NCBI RefSeq assembly: GCF_009725205.1
Contig: NZ_WNZY01000016.1
Span: 1-64,000 of the forward strand
Source: Paenibacillus timonensis
GTDB taxonomy: Bacteria > Bacillota > Bacilli > Paenibacillales > Paenibacillaceae
Reading direction: 5' to 3'
DNA length: 64,000 nt
Below are positions 1 to 7,340 of the stretch, piece after piece. Below the pieces are notes generated by a model. That model was not told the origin of the DNA and searched no databases. It saw nothing but the letters and a program-made list of their open reading frames with translations. The position numbers were made by a program, and so were the translations under genes. Every line of letters begins with the position of its first letter. Position 1 is the first letter of the stretch.

Positions 1-125
1 GCCCGCAGCTTATCAACGATCGTTTTGGCCGTTTCCGCCGCGGAATTCAACAGGAACAAGGCGACCTCCGCATCCTCCATCCGATACAAATCGAGCACGG
101 TGTATTCGCGCCCCGAAAGGGCCTT
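1..125 (-). pseudogene. Fragment of 2-oxoacid (pyruvate):ferredoxin oxidoreductase alpha subunit
   Basis: Read on the minus strand, 125 to 1 stays open and encodes a segment beginning KALSGREYTVLDLYRMEDAE and ending AAETAKTIVDKLRA. This resembles the stretch of PorA-type alpha subunits linking the pyrimidine-binding domain to the C-terminal domain (family pattern: GR-Y-x-x-x-x-Y-x-M-x-DA-x, then TAK-x-x-V-D-x-LR). The remaining C-terminal part would lie left of position 1. The roughly 200 residues that should precede it are absent: the frame meets a TAG at 167–165, with no PorA-like residues between 126 and 164. The gene therefore looks 5'-truncated exactly where the vanY-like gene begins on the opposite strand. 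An assembly join or a true recombination junction are both possible. Family assignment is from memory of the motif. Confidence 0.5.
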
Positions 126-1019
126 ATGTACAGCAAGAAAGGCGCGGTAACCGCAACGATTGCTCTATTGCTAGCGGCAGTCGTATTTGCGGGCTGCGGG
201 AATCAAGCGGCAAACGCACCGCAGACGCCAGTTCAGAACGGTACAAACGCAGCCGGCTCAAATACCGGTTCGGAGAATGGCGCCGTGAACGATGGAGGCG
301 CTAAGGATGATCAGGCGCCGGAAGGGAACAATGCGGCCAACGGCGGCAATGCCGAAACCGGGAATTCCGCCAATCAAGCTCCGGATCCTGCCGATTCGGA
401 TAAGGGCAGCGGAGGGGACAAAGCTGCGATGACCGACTCTGAGAGCGTGGCTGTGTTAATTAACAAACAGTTTGCTCTGCCAGACGACTACGAACCAAAG
501 GATCTGATTTATCCAGACGTTCGATTCACGTTTAAAGACAAAATTGAGAAACGTATGATGCGCAAAGAGGCTGCGGCAGCGCTTGAGGAGTTGTTCGAAG
601 GAGCCGAGAAAGACGGCGTCTATTTGGCAGGTGTGTCGGCGTACCGCTCGCATCGTACACAAACGGCGTTGTTTAACCGTTATGTGGAGAAGGACGGCGA
701 GGAACTGGCTAAGACTTACAGCGCGGTGCCGGGCCATAGCGAACATGAGACAGGACTGGCAATCGACGTTTCGGGTAGCGACGGCAAATGCGCGGCGGAA
801 AGTTGCTTCGGCGACACGAAGGAAGCGGCTTGGCTGGCGGACCATGCAACCGAATACGGCTTTATCATTCGTTATCCGGAAGGTAAGGAAGACATTACCG
901 GCTATAAATATGAGCCATGGCACCTACGCTATGTAGGGAAAGAGATCGCAGCTGACATCGGAGAACGGGACATCACGTTGGAAGAGTACTATGATGCCGT
1001 ACCGGTTTCGGGTCAGTAA
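126..1019 (+). CDS. VanY-type D-alanyl-D-alanine carboxypeptidase lipoprotein
   Basis: Zinc D,D-carboxypeptidase of peptidase family M15B, expected to trim the terminal D-Ala from peptidoglycan stem peptides outside the membrane. The 297-residue product starts with a lipoprotein signal peptide (hydrophobic 7–22, lipobox VFAGC with Cys24). An Asn/Gly/Ala-rich linker follows to about residue 100, then the catalytic domain. The motif around 204–214 (H-S-E-H-E-T-G-L-A-I-D) supplies His207 and Asp214 as zinc ligands, and EPWH at 263–266 supplies His266. An AAAGG ribosome site lies 5–6 nt before the ATG, but inside the neighbouring antisense fragment, so the native start could have been lost. A terminator follows the gene. 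No van regulatory genes are nearby, so a wall-remodelling role is likelier than glycopeptide resistance. Confidence 0.88.
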   Translation: MYSKKGAVTATIALLLAAVVFAGCGNQAANAPQTPVQNGTNAAGSNTGSENGAVNDGGAKDDQAPEGNNAANGGNAETGNSANQAPDPADSDKGSGGDKAAMTDSESVAVLINKQFALPDDYEPKDLIYPDVRFTFKDKIEKRMMRKEAAAALEELFEGAEKDGVYLAGVSAYRSHRTQTALFNRYVEKDGEELAKTYSAVPGHSEHETGLAIDVSGSDGKCAAESCFGDTKEAAWLADHATEYGFIIRYPEGKEDITGYKYEPWHLRYVGKEIAADIGERDITLEEYYDAVPVSGQ

Positions 1020-1060
1020 CTTCTTCTTACACCACCCGGGCCGTGAGCTATGAAGGAAAA

Positions 1061-1082
1061 GACGCCTGGAGGCGTCTTTTTT
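1061..1082 (+). terminator. Rho-independent terminator of the vanY-like gene
   Basis: Perfect 6-bp stem GACGCC/GGCGTC with a TGGA tetraloop followed by TTTTTT. Confidence 0.9.
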
Positions 1083-1123
1083 GATTTTACGGTCAGCCGA
1101 ATTCACCCGACTCAAATTAACAG

Positions 1124-1153
1124 TTGACAGATGATAATGATTATCAGTATCTT
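1124..1153 (+). promoter_or_regulatory. SigA promoter with embedded Fur box
   Basis: TTGACA at 1124–1129 and TATCTT at 1148–1153 are separated by 18 nt. The spacer holds GATAATGATTATC (1133–1145), a near-perfect match to the core of the Fur consensus (GATAATGATAATCATTATC). A repressor bound there would block RNA polymerase, so the two downstream iron genes should be induced under iron limitation. Position and sequence are seen directly; Fur control is inferred. Confidence 0.85.
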
Positions 1154-1223
1154 TAAGATGATGAAATTTAAATGAACTTACGATGAAGCCGTTATTCAGT
1201 TGGACACGGAAAGGAAGAGTGCC

Positions 1224-2087
1224 ATGGTCTCCTTAAAAACTTCGCATCTGGACATTGCTTATGAGGATCGTCTGATTGTCGAAGACTTAAATATTTCGAT
1301 TCCCGAGGGGAAAATCACGGCGTTGGTCGGAGCGAACGGCTCCGGTAAATCGACGGTCTTGAAAACGATGGCTCGGATCCTTCAGCCGAAGTCCGGCAGT
1401 GTGCTGCTGAACGGTAAGTCAATCCATAAGCAGTCGACGCGGGAAGTGGCCAAACAAATGGCTATACTTCCGCAAAATCCAACCGCACCGGAAGGGCTGA
1501 CGGTCTATGAGCTCGTTTCTTACGGGCGTTTTCCGCATCAAAAGGGGTTCGGCGGTCTGAAGTCCGAGGACCGGAAGATCGTGGATTGGGCGATCGAAGC
1601 AACCCGTATGGGCGAATTCAGCGACCGCGCCCTGGAGCAGTTGTCCGGCGGTCAACGTCAGCGGGCCTGGATTGCAATGGCGCTGGCGCAGGAGACGGAT
1701 ATCCTGTTCCTTGACGAGCCGACAACATTCCTGGATATGGCTCACCAATTGGAAGTGCTGCAGCTGCTAGAAGAGCTGAACGATACTTCGAATCGGACGA
1801 TCGTGATGGTCGTGCATGATTTGAACCATGCCGCCCGATATGCCCATTACATGATCGCAATTAAACAAGGCCAGGCAGTTGCTACCGGTACACCGGAAGA
1901 GGTTGTGACCTCACCAGTGCTGCGCGATGTATTCGGTATCGAGGCGGATATCGTCACCGATCCGCGGAGCGGTGTGCCGCTATGTCTCCCTTATGAGCTG
2001 TATAAGGCTGCATCTGAAGGCAAAGTCCGCAAAGGCAAAAACGATGGACCGGAAGAGGCTTCACCTAAAGTGGTCTCGTTCCTATAG
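1224..2087 (+). CDS. Iron-siderophore ABC transporter ATP-binding protein (FecE/FhuC type)
   Basis: Cytoplasmic ATPase that powers ferric-siderophore or heme-type importers. It shows Walker A GANGSGKST, signature LSGGQRQRAW, Walker B ILFLDEPT and an H-loop VVHDLNH, in the usual FecE order. The ATG at 1224 is preferred over the upstream TTG at 1200 because AAGGAAG lies 6 nt before it; the product is then 287 residues. It follows a Fur-box promoter and is 14 nt before a FhuF-like reductase gene, so the pair is one iron operon. No permease or binding-protein gene is adjacent, so this ATPase probably serves transporters encoded elsewhere, as FhuC-like ATPases can. Confidence 0.92.
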   Translation: MVSLKTSHLDIAYEDRLIVEDLNISIPEGKITALVGANGSGKSTVLKTMARILQPKSGSVLLNGKSIHKQSTREVAKQMAILPQNPTAPEGLTVYELVSYGRFPHQKGFGGLKSEDRKIVDWAIEATRMGEFSDRALEQLSGGQRQRAWIAMALAQETDILFLDEPTTFLDMAHQLEVLQLLEELNDTSNRTIVMVVHDLNHAARYAHYMIAIKQGQAVATGTPEEVVTSPVLRDVFGIEADIVTDPRSGVPLCLPYELYKAASEGKVRKGKNDGPEEASPKVVSFL

Positions 2088-2101
2088 CGGAGGAAGCTAA
2101 A

Positions 2102-2905
2102 ATGCGCTTAGATTATCAGCTGCTGGAGCAGCAATTGGGAATCGTCACGCAGAACCGAACGGACGCGCTGTTCACGATGCCTGCAGCAAAGCTGTTGGAT
2201 CGTGGACAGCTAGTTTCTTTTTTGGAACTGTATCAGGAGAAGATCAAGGGACTTGACCTTCAGGTATCGGCTACTTATTTCGCTACGAGCTGGCGGGTCG
2301 TGTGTGCGGCGCTGCAGTACATGGTATCCGTAACGGCGAGCAGGATCCAAATTTCGCTGGAAAATCTAACGATTCAACTCGTGATGGTTAACGGGTTCCC
2401 TTGGGTTTATTTTGTGCTGAACGATCAGGCGGAGCAACCGTGGCCAGCGGGGGATCGTACGTTCTGGCAGAGAGGCGAACTCTGCCGTTTTTACGGGGAG
2501 GTGCTGCGTCCTGTAATGGAGAGAATCGCTGCGGTCTCAGGGTTGCCGGTAGCCCAATTATGGGGGCAGTTGCCGCTTGGCGTTCAATTCTACGTTCGCT
2601 CCCTGGCGGATCGTCTTGAGGATGACATATTGCGTTCTCGGCTCCTGGAAGATTACGAGCTTGTGAAGCAAGTGTCAGCAGAGGAGTTTGGTCTGAAGCG
2701 CAATCCCTATCTCGTCAAAGAAGTGTTGCTTGATGACCCCTATCGGCCGGGTGAGAAATCGCCGATGAAGCCAACCTGCTGTCTGGCTTACCGGACGGAG
2801 ACGGACCATGGCTACTGCTACGGATGTCCTAAACTCTCCAAGTCGGAGCGGGAGGCTAAATACGCCGAAATACGAAAACAACTTACCTCAGTCCAAGCAC
2901 AGTAA
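2102..2905 (+). CDS. FhuF-like [2Fe-2S] ferric-siderophore reductase
   Basis: 267-residue protein whose C terminus carries the diagnostic FhuF cluster motif: Cys226-Cys227, eleven residues, Cys239, two residues, Cys242. In FhuF this C-C-x(n)-C-x2-C set holds a [2Fe-2S] cluster that reduces Fe(III) bound to hydroxamate siderophores and so releases iron in the cytoplasm. The N-terminal two-thirds resembles the IucA/IucC C-terminal-like domain common to these reductases. Second gene of the Fur-controlled operon, 14 nt after the ATPase, with GGAGG ahead of its ATG. The iron-release role is inferred from family and context. Confidence 0.85.
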   Translation: MRLDYQLLEQQLGIVTQNRTDALFTMPAAKLLDRGQLVSFLELYQEKIKGLDLQVSATYFATSWRVVCAALQYMVSVTASRIQISLENLTIQLVMVNGFPWVYFVLNDQAEQPWPAGDRTFWQRGELCRFYGEVLRPVMERIAAVSGLPVAQLWGQLPLGVQFYVRSLADRLEDDILRSRLLEDYELVKQVSAEEFGLKRNPYLVKEVLLDDPYRPGEKSPMKPTCCLAYRTETDHGYCYGCPKLSKSEREAKYAEIRKQLTSVQAQ

Positions 2906-2961
2906 CTCACCCGTAATGACTTTACATTTACATATGATCATCGCGGATATGATTAGCAAGC

Positions 2962-3017
2962 AAGCACCTGGCAGTCCTGAAGACCATTCAGGAGGTTCCG
3001 ACCAGGTGCTTTGTTTT
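2962..3017 (+). terminator. Terminator of the iron operon
   Basis: Outer stem AAGCACCTGG/CCAGGTGCTT encloses an inner CCTGA/TCAGG hairpin and is followed by TTGTTTT. The rest of the gap to the next gene (3018–3265) holds the nox promoter region. Confidence 0.85.
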
Positions 3018-3116
3018 ATCCAAAAATCGATCTCCTCAACCTTCCAGCTTATCAACCCCCAAATAGGGAAACCTACAATTTAAATTGTGAAATTTTTAAA
3101 AAGTATCTTTTACCTC

Positions 3117-3145
3117 TTGCAATGTGAAAAATGTCACACTATAAT
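3117..3145 (+). promoter_or_regulatory. nox promoter
   Basis: TTGCAA (3117–3122), a 17-nt spacer and TATAAT (3140–3145) form a near-consensus vegetative promoter. The spacer is occupied by the first of three Rex-type operators, a layout that suits repression. Confidence 0.75.
3123..3138. promoter_or_regulatory. Rex-type operator 1 (nox)
   Basis: TGTGAAAAATGTCACA is an inverted repeat TGTGA-N6-TCACA. It fits the core of the Rex consensus TTGTGAAWWWWTTCACAA, and also the Bacillus Fnr box. Its place between –35 and –10 favours a repressor. Confidence 0.65.
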
Positions 3146-3155
3146 AAGGGACATG

Positions 3156-3173
3156 AGGTGAAATATTTCACAA
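3156..3173. promoter_or_regulatory. Rex-type operator 2 (nox)
   Basis: GTGAAATATTTCAC is a perfect 14-bp palindrome identical to the Rex core, extended on the right to TTCACAA. It lies just downstream of the predicted start of transcription. Confidence 0.75.
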
Positions 3174-3188
3174 GAAAATGGATTTATA

Positions 3189-3204
3189 AGTGATGAATTT
3201 CACA
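3189..3204. promoter_or_regulatory. Rex-type operator 3 (nox)
   Basis: AGTGATGAATTTCACA, a weaker third copy of GTGA-N6-TCAC. The three centres are 34 and 32 nt apart, close to three helical turns, which would place bound dimers on one face of the DNA. Confidence 0.55.
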
Positions 3205-3265
3205 AATATCGAGTTGTTTATGACAAAATACAAAACGAGCAGTGAATTTGGAGGAGGAAGAAATC

Positions 3266-4627
3266 ATGAAAGTAGCAGTTATCGGATGTACCCATGCAGG
3301 CACGGCAGCGATCGTCAATACAGCCAAACTTTACCCGGACGCGGAAATTACCGTATATGAACGGAACGACAACATTTCTTTTCTGTCGTGCGGCATTGCG
3401 TTATATGTCGGAGGGATGGTTCAGGATCCGCAGGGATTGTTCTACTCGTCGCCACAGCAATTGGCCGAACTTGGTGTAAATACGAAAATGCTTCACGAGG
3501 TAGTGTCGGTCGATACGGACGCTAAAACACTTCAAGCTCGCAACCTGGAGACCGGTGAGGTGTTCGAAGATACGTTCGACAAGCTGATCGTAACGACCGG
3601 GTCGTGGCCGATTGTTCCGAAGTTCGAAGGAAGCGACTTAGAGAACATCGTGCTTTCGAAAAATTTCAACCATTCCAACACGATCATTGAAAAAGCGCAG
3701 CAAGCCAACCATATTGTGGTGGTCGGGGCCGGATACATCGGCGTTGAGCTTGTTGAAGCGTTCCAGTTGAACGGCAAGCAAGTGACGCTGATTGATGCGG
3801 AGGATCGCATTTTGAGCAAATACCTGGATCCGGAATACACGGATAAGATCGAACAATCGCTTAGCGAGCATGGGATTGAGTTGGCTTTAGGCCAAAAGGT
3901 TACGCGCTTTGAAGGTGAGAACGGCAAAGTGGCTAAGGTGATCACCGACAAAGGCGCGTACGCCGCCGATCTCGTGATTATGTGCATCGGATTCCGTCCA
4001 AACACGGAGCTGTTAAAGGGGCAAGTCGACATGCTGGGCAATGGTGCAATCATCGTAGACGAATACATGCGCACCAGCAAGCCGGACGTATATGCGGCGG
4101 GAGACAGCTGTGCGGTATTTTATAATCCGACCGGCAAGCATGCGTATATCCCGTTGGCCACGAACGCCGTTCGCATGGGCACGCTGGTGGCTCGAAACCT
4201 GGTAACGCCAACCGTGAAGTATATGGGCACTCAGGGCACCTCGGGGATTAAAATCTACGAAGATAATATCGCGGGGACCGGGTTGACGGTAACAGCGGCG
4301 AAGGATGCCGGTCTGGAGGCCGAAGCGGTAATGATTACCGATAACTACCGGCCGGAATTCATGCCGACCCACGAACCGGTTATGCTGAAGGTGGTTTACG
4401 AGAAGAACACCCGCCGGATCCTCGGGGCGCAAATCATGTCGAAAGTGGACCTGACCCAGTCGATGAATACGATCTCGGTGTGCATCCAAAACGGCATGAA
4501 GATGGAGGAACTCGCCTTCGTCGACTTCTTCTTCCAGCCGCATTACAACAAACCTTGGAATTTCCTGAACAGCGCAGGCTTAGGGGCGCTGCCGGAAGTG
4601 CCGCAGCAGGAAACCGTTCACGTTTAA
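3266..4627 (+). CDS. nox: FAD-dependent NADH oxidase of the Nox/CoA-disulfide reductase family
   Basis: Single-cysteine flavoprotein of the pyridine nucleotide-disulfide oxidoreductase family, 453 residues. The N-terminal FAD motif begins VAVIGCTHAG. The redox cysteine is Cys42 in ISFLSCG, the position used as a sulfenic acid in H2O-forming NADH oxidases and peroxidases. An NAD-binding GxGYIG motif lies near residues 150–157 and the second FAD motif YAAGD near 275. It probably re-oxidises NADH with O2 when respiration is limiting. The ATG at 3266 is chosen because GGAGGAGGAAG precedes it; upstream codons lack a site. Three Rex-type palindromes in its promoter region fit control by the NADH/NAD+ ratio. 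CoA-disulfide reductase cannot be excluded from sequence alone. Confidence 0.87.
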   Translation: MKVAVIGCTHAGTAAIVNTAKLYPDAEITVYERNDNISFLSCGIALYVGGMVQDPQGLFYSSPQQLAELGVNTKMLHEVVSVDTDAKTLQARNLETGEVFEDTFDKLIVTTGSWPIVPKFEGSDLENIVLSKNFNHSNTIIEKAQQANHIVVVGAGYIGVELVEAFQLNGKQVTLIDAEDRILSKYLDPEYTDKIEQSLSEHGIELALGQKVTRFEGENGKVAKVITDKGAYAADLVIMCIGFRPNTELLKGQVDMLGNGAIIVDEYMRTSKPDVYAAGDSCAVFYNPTGKHAYIPLATNAVRMGTLVARNLVTPTVKYMGTQGTSGIKIYEDNIAGTGLTVTAAKDAGLEAEAVMITDNYRPEFMPTHEPVMLKVVYEKNTRRILGAQIMSKVDLTQSMNTISVCIQNGMKMEELAFVDFFFQPHYNKPWNFLNSAGLGALPEVPQQETVHV

Positions 4628-4661
4628 CGGCAATATTGCAGGCGTAAGAATCCAACTATCC

Positions 4662-4701
4662 AGCCGGTCAAACGGGGCGTTCACCTCTTTGGCCGGCTTT
4701 T
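4662..4701 (+). terminator. Terminator of nox
   Basis: AGCCGGTCAAA pairs with TTTGGCCGGCT (one mismatch) and is followed by TTT. Confidence 0.75.
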
Positions 4702-4708
4702 CGTATTG

Positions 4709-4727
4709 ATGTGAAATATTTCACCAT
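4709..4727. promoter_or_regulatory. Rex-type operator of the formate/nitrite transporter gene
   Basis: ATGTGAAATATTTCACCA contains the same perfect 14-bp palindrome GTGAAATATTTCAC as operator 2 of nox. A –10-like TACAAT follows at 4779–4784. A weaker GTGA-N6-TTAC lies at 4742–4755, about 42 nt before the expected transcription start. In B. subtilis the homologous gene ywcJ belongs to the Rex regulon, which supports the assignment. Confidence 0.72.
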
Positions 4728-4817
4728 ATGAAAACGTTATCGTGATCTTTGTTACTTATCCAACATAAATCGGCACGCTACAATAGACACGGATCTACTT
4801 ATAAAGGAGACTGGAAC

Positions 4818-5657
4818 ATGGCTTACTATAAACCTGCGCAAATTGCTGACGTAACCGTAGAAAATGGCATCAAAAAAGCGCATAATCCTTTGTTGACCGT
4901 ACTTATTCTTGGATTTTTGGGCGGAGCGTTTATAGCGCTCGGGTTTTTGCTCGATATTCGCGTCATCAGCAGCGCTCCGGCAGAGTGGGGCAGCTTCGCA
5001 ACCTTCATCGGCGCGGCGGTGTTTCCTATCGGATTGATTCTCGTGCTATTGGCCGGTGGGGAGCTTTTGACCGGCAACATGATGGCCGTACCGCTAGCAC
5101 GGATGGCGGGGCGAATTTCCACAGGGGAGATGTTCAAGAACCTCGTCCTCATTACCTTAAGCAATTTTGTGGGTGCTTTGTTCGTCGCATACTTTTTTGG
5201 ACATGTGGTTGGCTTGACGGCCAGCGGACCTTATCTCGATAAACTGGTTGATATGGCCGGCCACAAGCTGGATGACAGCTTCCTGCAAGCATTTGTGTCT
5301 GGCATAGGCTGCAACTGGCTGGTTGCATTGGCGGTATGGCTCTCTTACGGCGCAGACAACATGAGCGGCAAAATACTCGGCATCTGGTTTCCGACAATGG
5401 CCTTCGTTGCCATCGGCTTCCAGCACGTGGTCGCCAACATGTTCCTGATTCCAGCGGCTATCTTTGAGGGCTATTTCTCCTGGGGCGAATATTTAAAGAA
5501 CTTTGTACCGGTATGGCTGGGCAACTTGGCCGGCGGCGCCATCTTCGTGGGAGCGGCATATTGGGCAGCCTATTTGAAGGATAAAGGGCAAACGGCTGCT
5601 CCGGCTGCCGAGCATGCAACAACACCTTCGTCCGCAACAGTAAGCAAAACCATATAA
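4818..5657 (+). CDS. Formate/nitrite transporter family channel (FocA/YwcJ-like)
   Basis: 280-residue integral membrane protein of the FNT family, pentameric channels for formate, nitrite or related small anions. The sequence shows six hydrophobic spans with the family's glycine-rich signatures (GGELLTGN near residue 85, and GxGCNWLVALAVW near 170–180). These lie where FNT channels form the selectivity filter and the central histidine/asparagine region. The ATG at 4818 follows AAAGGAGA; 23 in-frame residues upstream have no ribosome site. A Rex-type operator lies upstream, shared in sequence with nox, so both genes should respond to high NADH. The transported ion cannot be told from sequence. 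Confidence 0.9.
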   Translation: MAYYKPAQIADVTVENGIKKAHNPLLTVLILGFLGGAFIALGFLLDIRVISSAPAEWGSFATFIGAAVFPIGLILVLLAGGELLTGNMMAVPLARMAGRISTGEMFKNLVLITLSNFVGALFVAYFFGHVVGLTASGPYLDKLVDMAGHKLDDSFLQAFVSGIGCNWLVALAVWLSYGADNMSGKILGIWFPTMAFVAIGFQHVVANMFLIPAAIFEGYFSWGEYLKNFVPVWLGNLAGGAIFVGAAYWAAYLKDKGQTAAPAAEHATTPSSATVSKTI

Positions 5658-5686
5658 CAAGAATAAGCAATCAACAGGCTTTATTA

Positions 5687-5718
5687 ACTGCTTCTCCATT
5701 TGGAGGAGCAGTTTTTTT
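5687..5718 (+). terminator. Terminator of the FNT gene
   Basis: CTGCTTCTCCA pairs with TGGAGGAGCAG, followed by TTTTTTT. Confidence 0.9.
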
Positions 5719-5782
5719 GCTATAGGGGAGAGTATTGGATCATGGTTGGGTGGCAGCCAGGCCAGTACATGTTGTATCGGCC

Positions 5783-5809
5783 CTTTGCACGATTATCCCG
5801 TTGAATCAG
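5783..5809. repeat. Left arm of a dispersed GATTATCCC repeat
   Basis: The 17-mer CTTTGCACGATTATCCC recurs exactly at 26343–26359. The 19-mer GATTATCCCGTTGAATCAG here is matched in inverted form at 7341–7359 (15 of 19). Together these arms enclose the satellite repeats and the transposase-like gene. The rest of 5719–5904 contains nothing recognisable. Confidence 0.6.
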
Positions 5810-5904
5810 TTGACAAAGAATGAGATCAGACGCGCTTGGGGAGCCAATTAGGTGTTGCAAAGAAGCAGATCGATAGGGCAGCATTAGGTAAAAAAGCAGA
5901 TAGC

Positions 5905-6149
5905 TAGAGCAGAAAACAGGAAGAGCAGCAGACAGGAAGTGCAGCAGGAAGTAGAGCAGTAGACAGTAGAGCAGTAGACAGTAGGGCAGTAGACAGTAGA
6001 GCAGCAGACAGGAAGAGTAGCAGACAGGAAGAGCAGTAGACAGTAGAGCAGTAGACAGTAGGGCAGCAGGAAGTAGAGCAGCAGGAAGTAGAGCAGTAGA
6101 CAGTAGGGCAGTAGACAGTAGAGCAGTAGACAGGAAGAGCAGCAGACGG
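5905..6149. repeat. Minisatellite with a 15-nt unit
   Basis: About sixteen tandem, slightly varied copies of a 15-nt unit (typical form GAGCAGTAGACAGTA, with R and Y variants). Because 15 is divisible by three, the minus strand stays open as a Cys-Ser/Pro-Thr-Val-Tyr pentapeptide repeat. It has no ribosome site and no homologue I recognise, so it is treated as non-coding. The sequence 6150–6305 after it shows nothing further except the end of the transposase-like gene. Confidence 0.85.
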
Positions 6150-6305
6150 AATAAGAAGCGGGTAGATAGTGGAGCTAATGGTTAGGGTAGCCAATTGGAT
6201 TAGATAGATTGTGTAGCTGATGGGTAGAGTCATAGATTGGATCAGCTAGATGATGACAAAAAGGCAGAAGCCGATTGGCCTAAGCCCCTTGGTTCAGGCA
6301 CCTCA

Positions 6306-7280
6306 TCAGGCGGCGGTCGCCAAAGGCAACTTCGGTTGGCGTGCGATTAGTTGGTAGTAAGAAATGGCTTGAGTCGCCACACACATACTCAGCAATTTCT
6401 GATGCATCGTCTTCCTTGCCCCAGGCAAGTGCAACCGGCGGCGTACGGTGTATTCGTTCAGATATGCTTGCAGATACTTTGGTCCCAAAGCTACATATGT
6501 ACTCTTCAGCGACTCCCATGCGTCTCTCACTACTTTCCGCAGGGGCGAATACAGCTGAAAGGCCAGAGGAAACGAATGAACCGTGGATGTATCGACATCC
6601 ACATGTTCGTTGATGAAAGCGGAGAGCTCGTGGCGGGTCGCCCGGTTACCCGTTCCACGTTTATTGGGTAACAGGTGAATTTTGATCTGTTCCAGTTCGC
6701 CTGACTCCATCAGTGTACAGCCAGCTACGACTGCCGAAGCAAACGGATGTGGATACTGACAACGGGACGGGTTGGTCCCATATTGATCGGAGTTGACCTT
6801 TACGTCTCCGCTCAACCGTTCACGGGCATCAAATTCGCTTACGGCATGGCGTATTTTGTGCAGCATCAACCAAGCGGTTTTGTAGGTGACCCGGATCTCC
6901 TGGTGCAGCCGCATTGCGGAGATACCATCAGGAAGCAGAAACAACTCTATCGCCTGGAACCACTTCAACAAGGGCAGATGCGTTCCCTCAAAAAGGGTCC
7001 CAACCAAAGGCGACGTTTGATGCCCACAGATGTCACATTCAAATAAAGGAATACGACGGGAGGTTAGGTGGCTGCACCCGGTATGAGCGCATCGAGGGCA
7101 GACAAAGCCGGTTGGCCACTTCGCAGCGACCAGCGCATCCATGCAATCTTGCTCGCTCGTATAGTGTTTATTGAATAGGTGATGATCGAATCCGTAATAA
7201 CCTCCATATTCCCATGCCTCTCTTAATGAGAATGTACGTTCGCTTGATTCCATTATATACCAAACATATGTTCTGTGCAA
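6306..7280 (-). CDS. IS1595-like transposase-derived protein, catalytic residues apparently lost
   Basis: 324-residue protein with the N-terminal zinc ribbon of IS1595 transposases (CPRCAHTGC, then CDICG) and the following helical region ending in a KTAWLMLHKIRHA helix, which in the family contacts the DDE domain. The DDE domain itself is altered: the usual VEVDE segment reads VKVNSD, and the second-Asp region (normally VYTDG) reads VDTSTVHSF. Two catalytic acids therefore seem missing. The start could be Met10 (MESSERTF). A TATAAT overlaps that codon, and no clear ribosome site precedes either start. An 8-bp inverted repeat GCCGATTG/CAATCGGC (6270–6277, 7317–7324) flanks it; the usual terminal repeats are longer. 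Degenerate or domesticated transposase; no partner gene is visible. Confidence 0.72.
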   Translation of the reverse strand: MHRTYVWYIMESSERTFSLREAWEYGGYYGFDHHLFNKHYTSEQDCMDALVAAKWPTGFVCPRCAHTGCSHLTSRRIPLFECDICGHQTSPLVGTLFEGTHLPLLKWFQAIELFLLPDGISAMRLHQEIRVTYKTAWLMLHKIRHAVSEFDARERLSGDVKVNSDQYGTNPSRCQYPHPFASAVVAGCTLMESGELEQIKIHLLPNKRGTGNRATRHELSAFINEHVDVDTSTVHSFPLAFQLYSPLRKVVRDAWESLKSTYVALGPKYLQAYLNEYTVRRRLHLPGARKTMHQKLLSMCVATQAISYYQLIARQPKLPLATAA

Positions 7281-7340
7281 GCTTGTTTTTTACCCTAAAA
7301 AAATGATATTAATTAGCAATCGGCTAAGCCCAGACTCTAT

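Noticed and set aside
3123..3204. Fnr/Crp control of nox instead of Rex
   Set aside because: The TGTGA-N6-TCACA core also fits Fnr. However, the longer GTGAAATATTTCAC symmetry, the repressor-like position and the ywcJ precedent favour Rex. Not excluded.
5904..6233. Cys/Tyr-rich minus-strand ORF
   Set aside because: Produced by the 15-nt satellite; no start context or homologue. Kept only as a repeat and a low-interest finding.
6270..7324. Intact IS element ends
   Set aside because: Only an 8-bp inverted repeat (GCCGATTG) was found, with no target-site duplication; too short to call IS boundaries.
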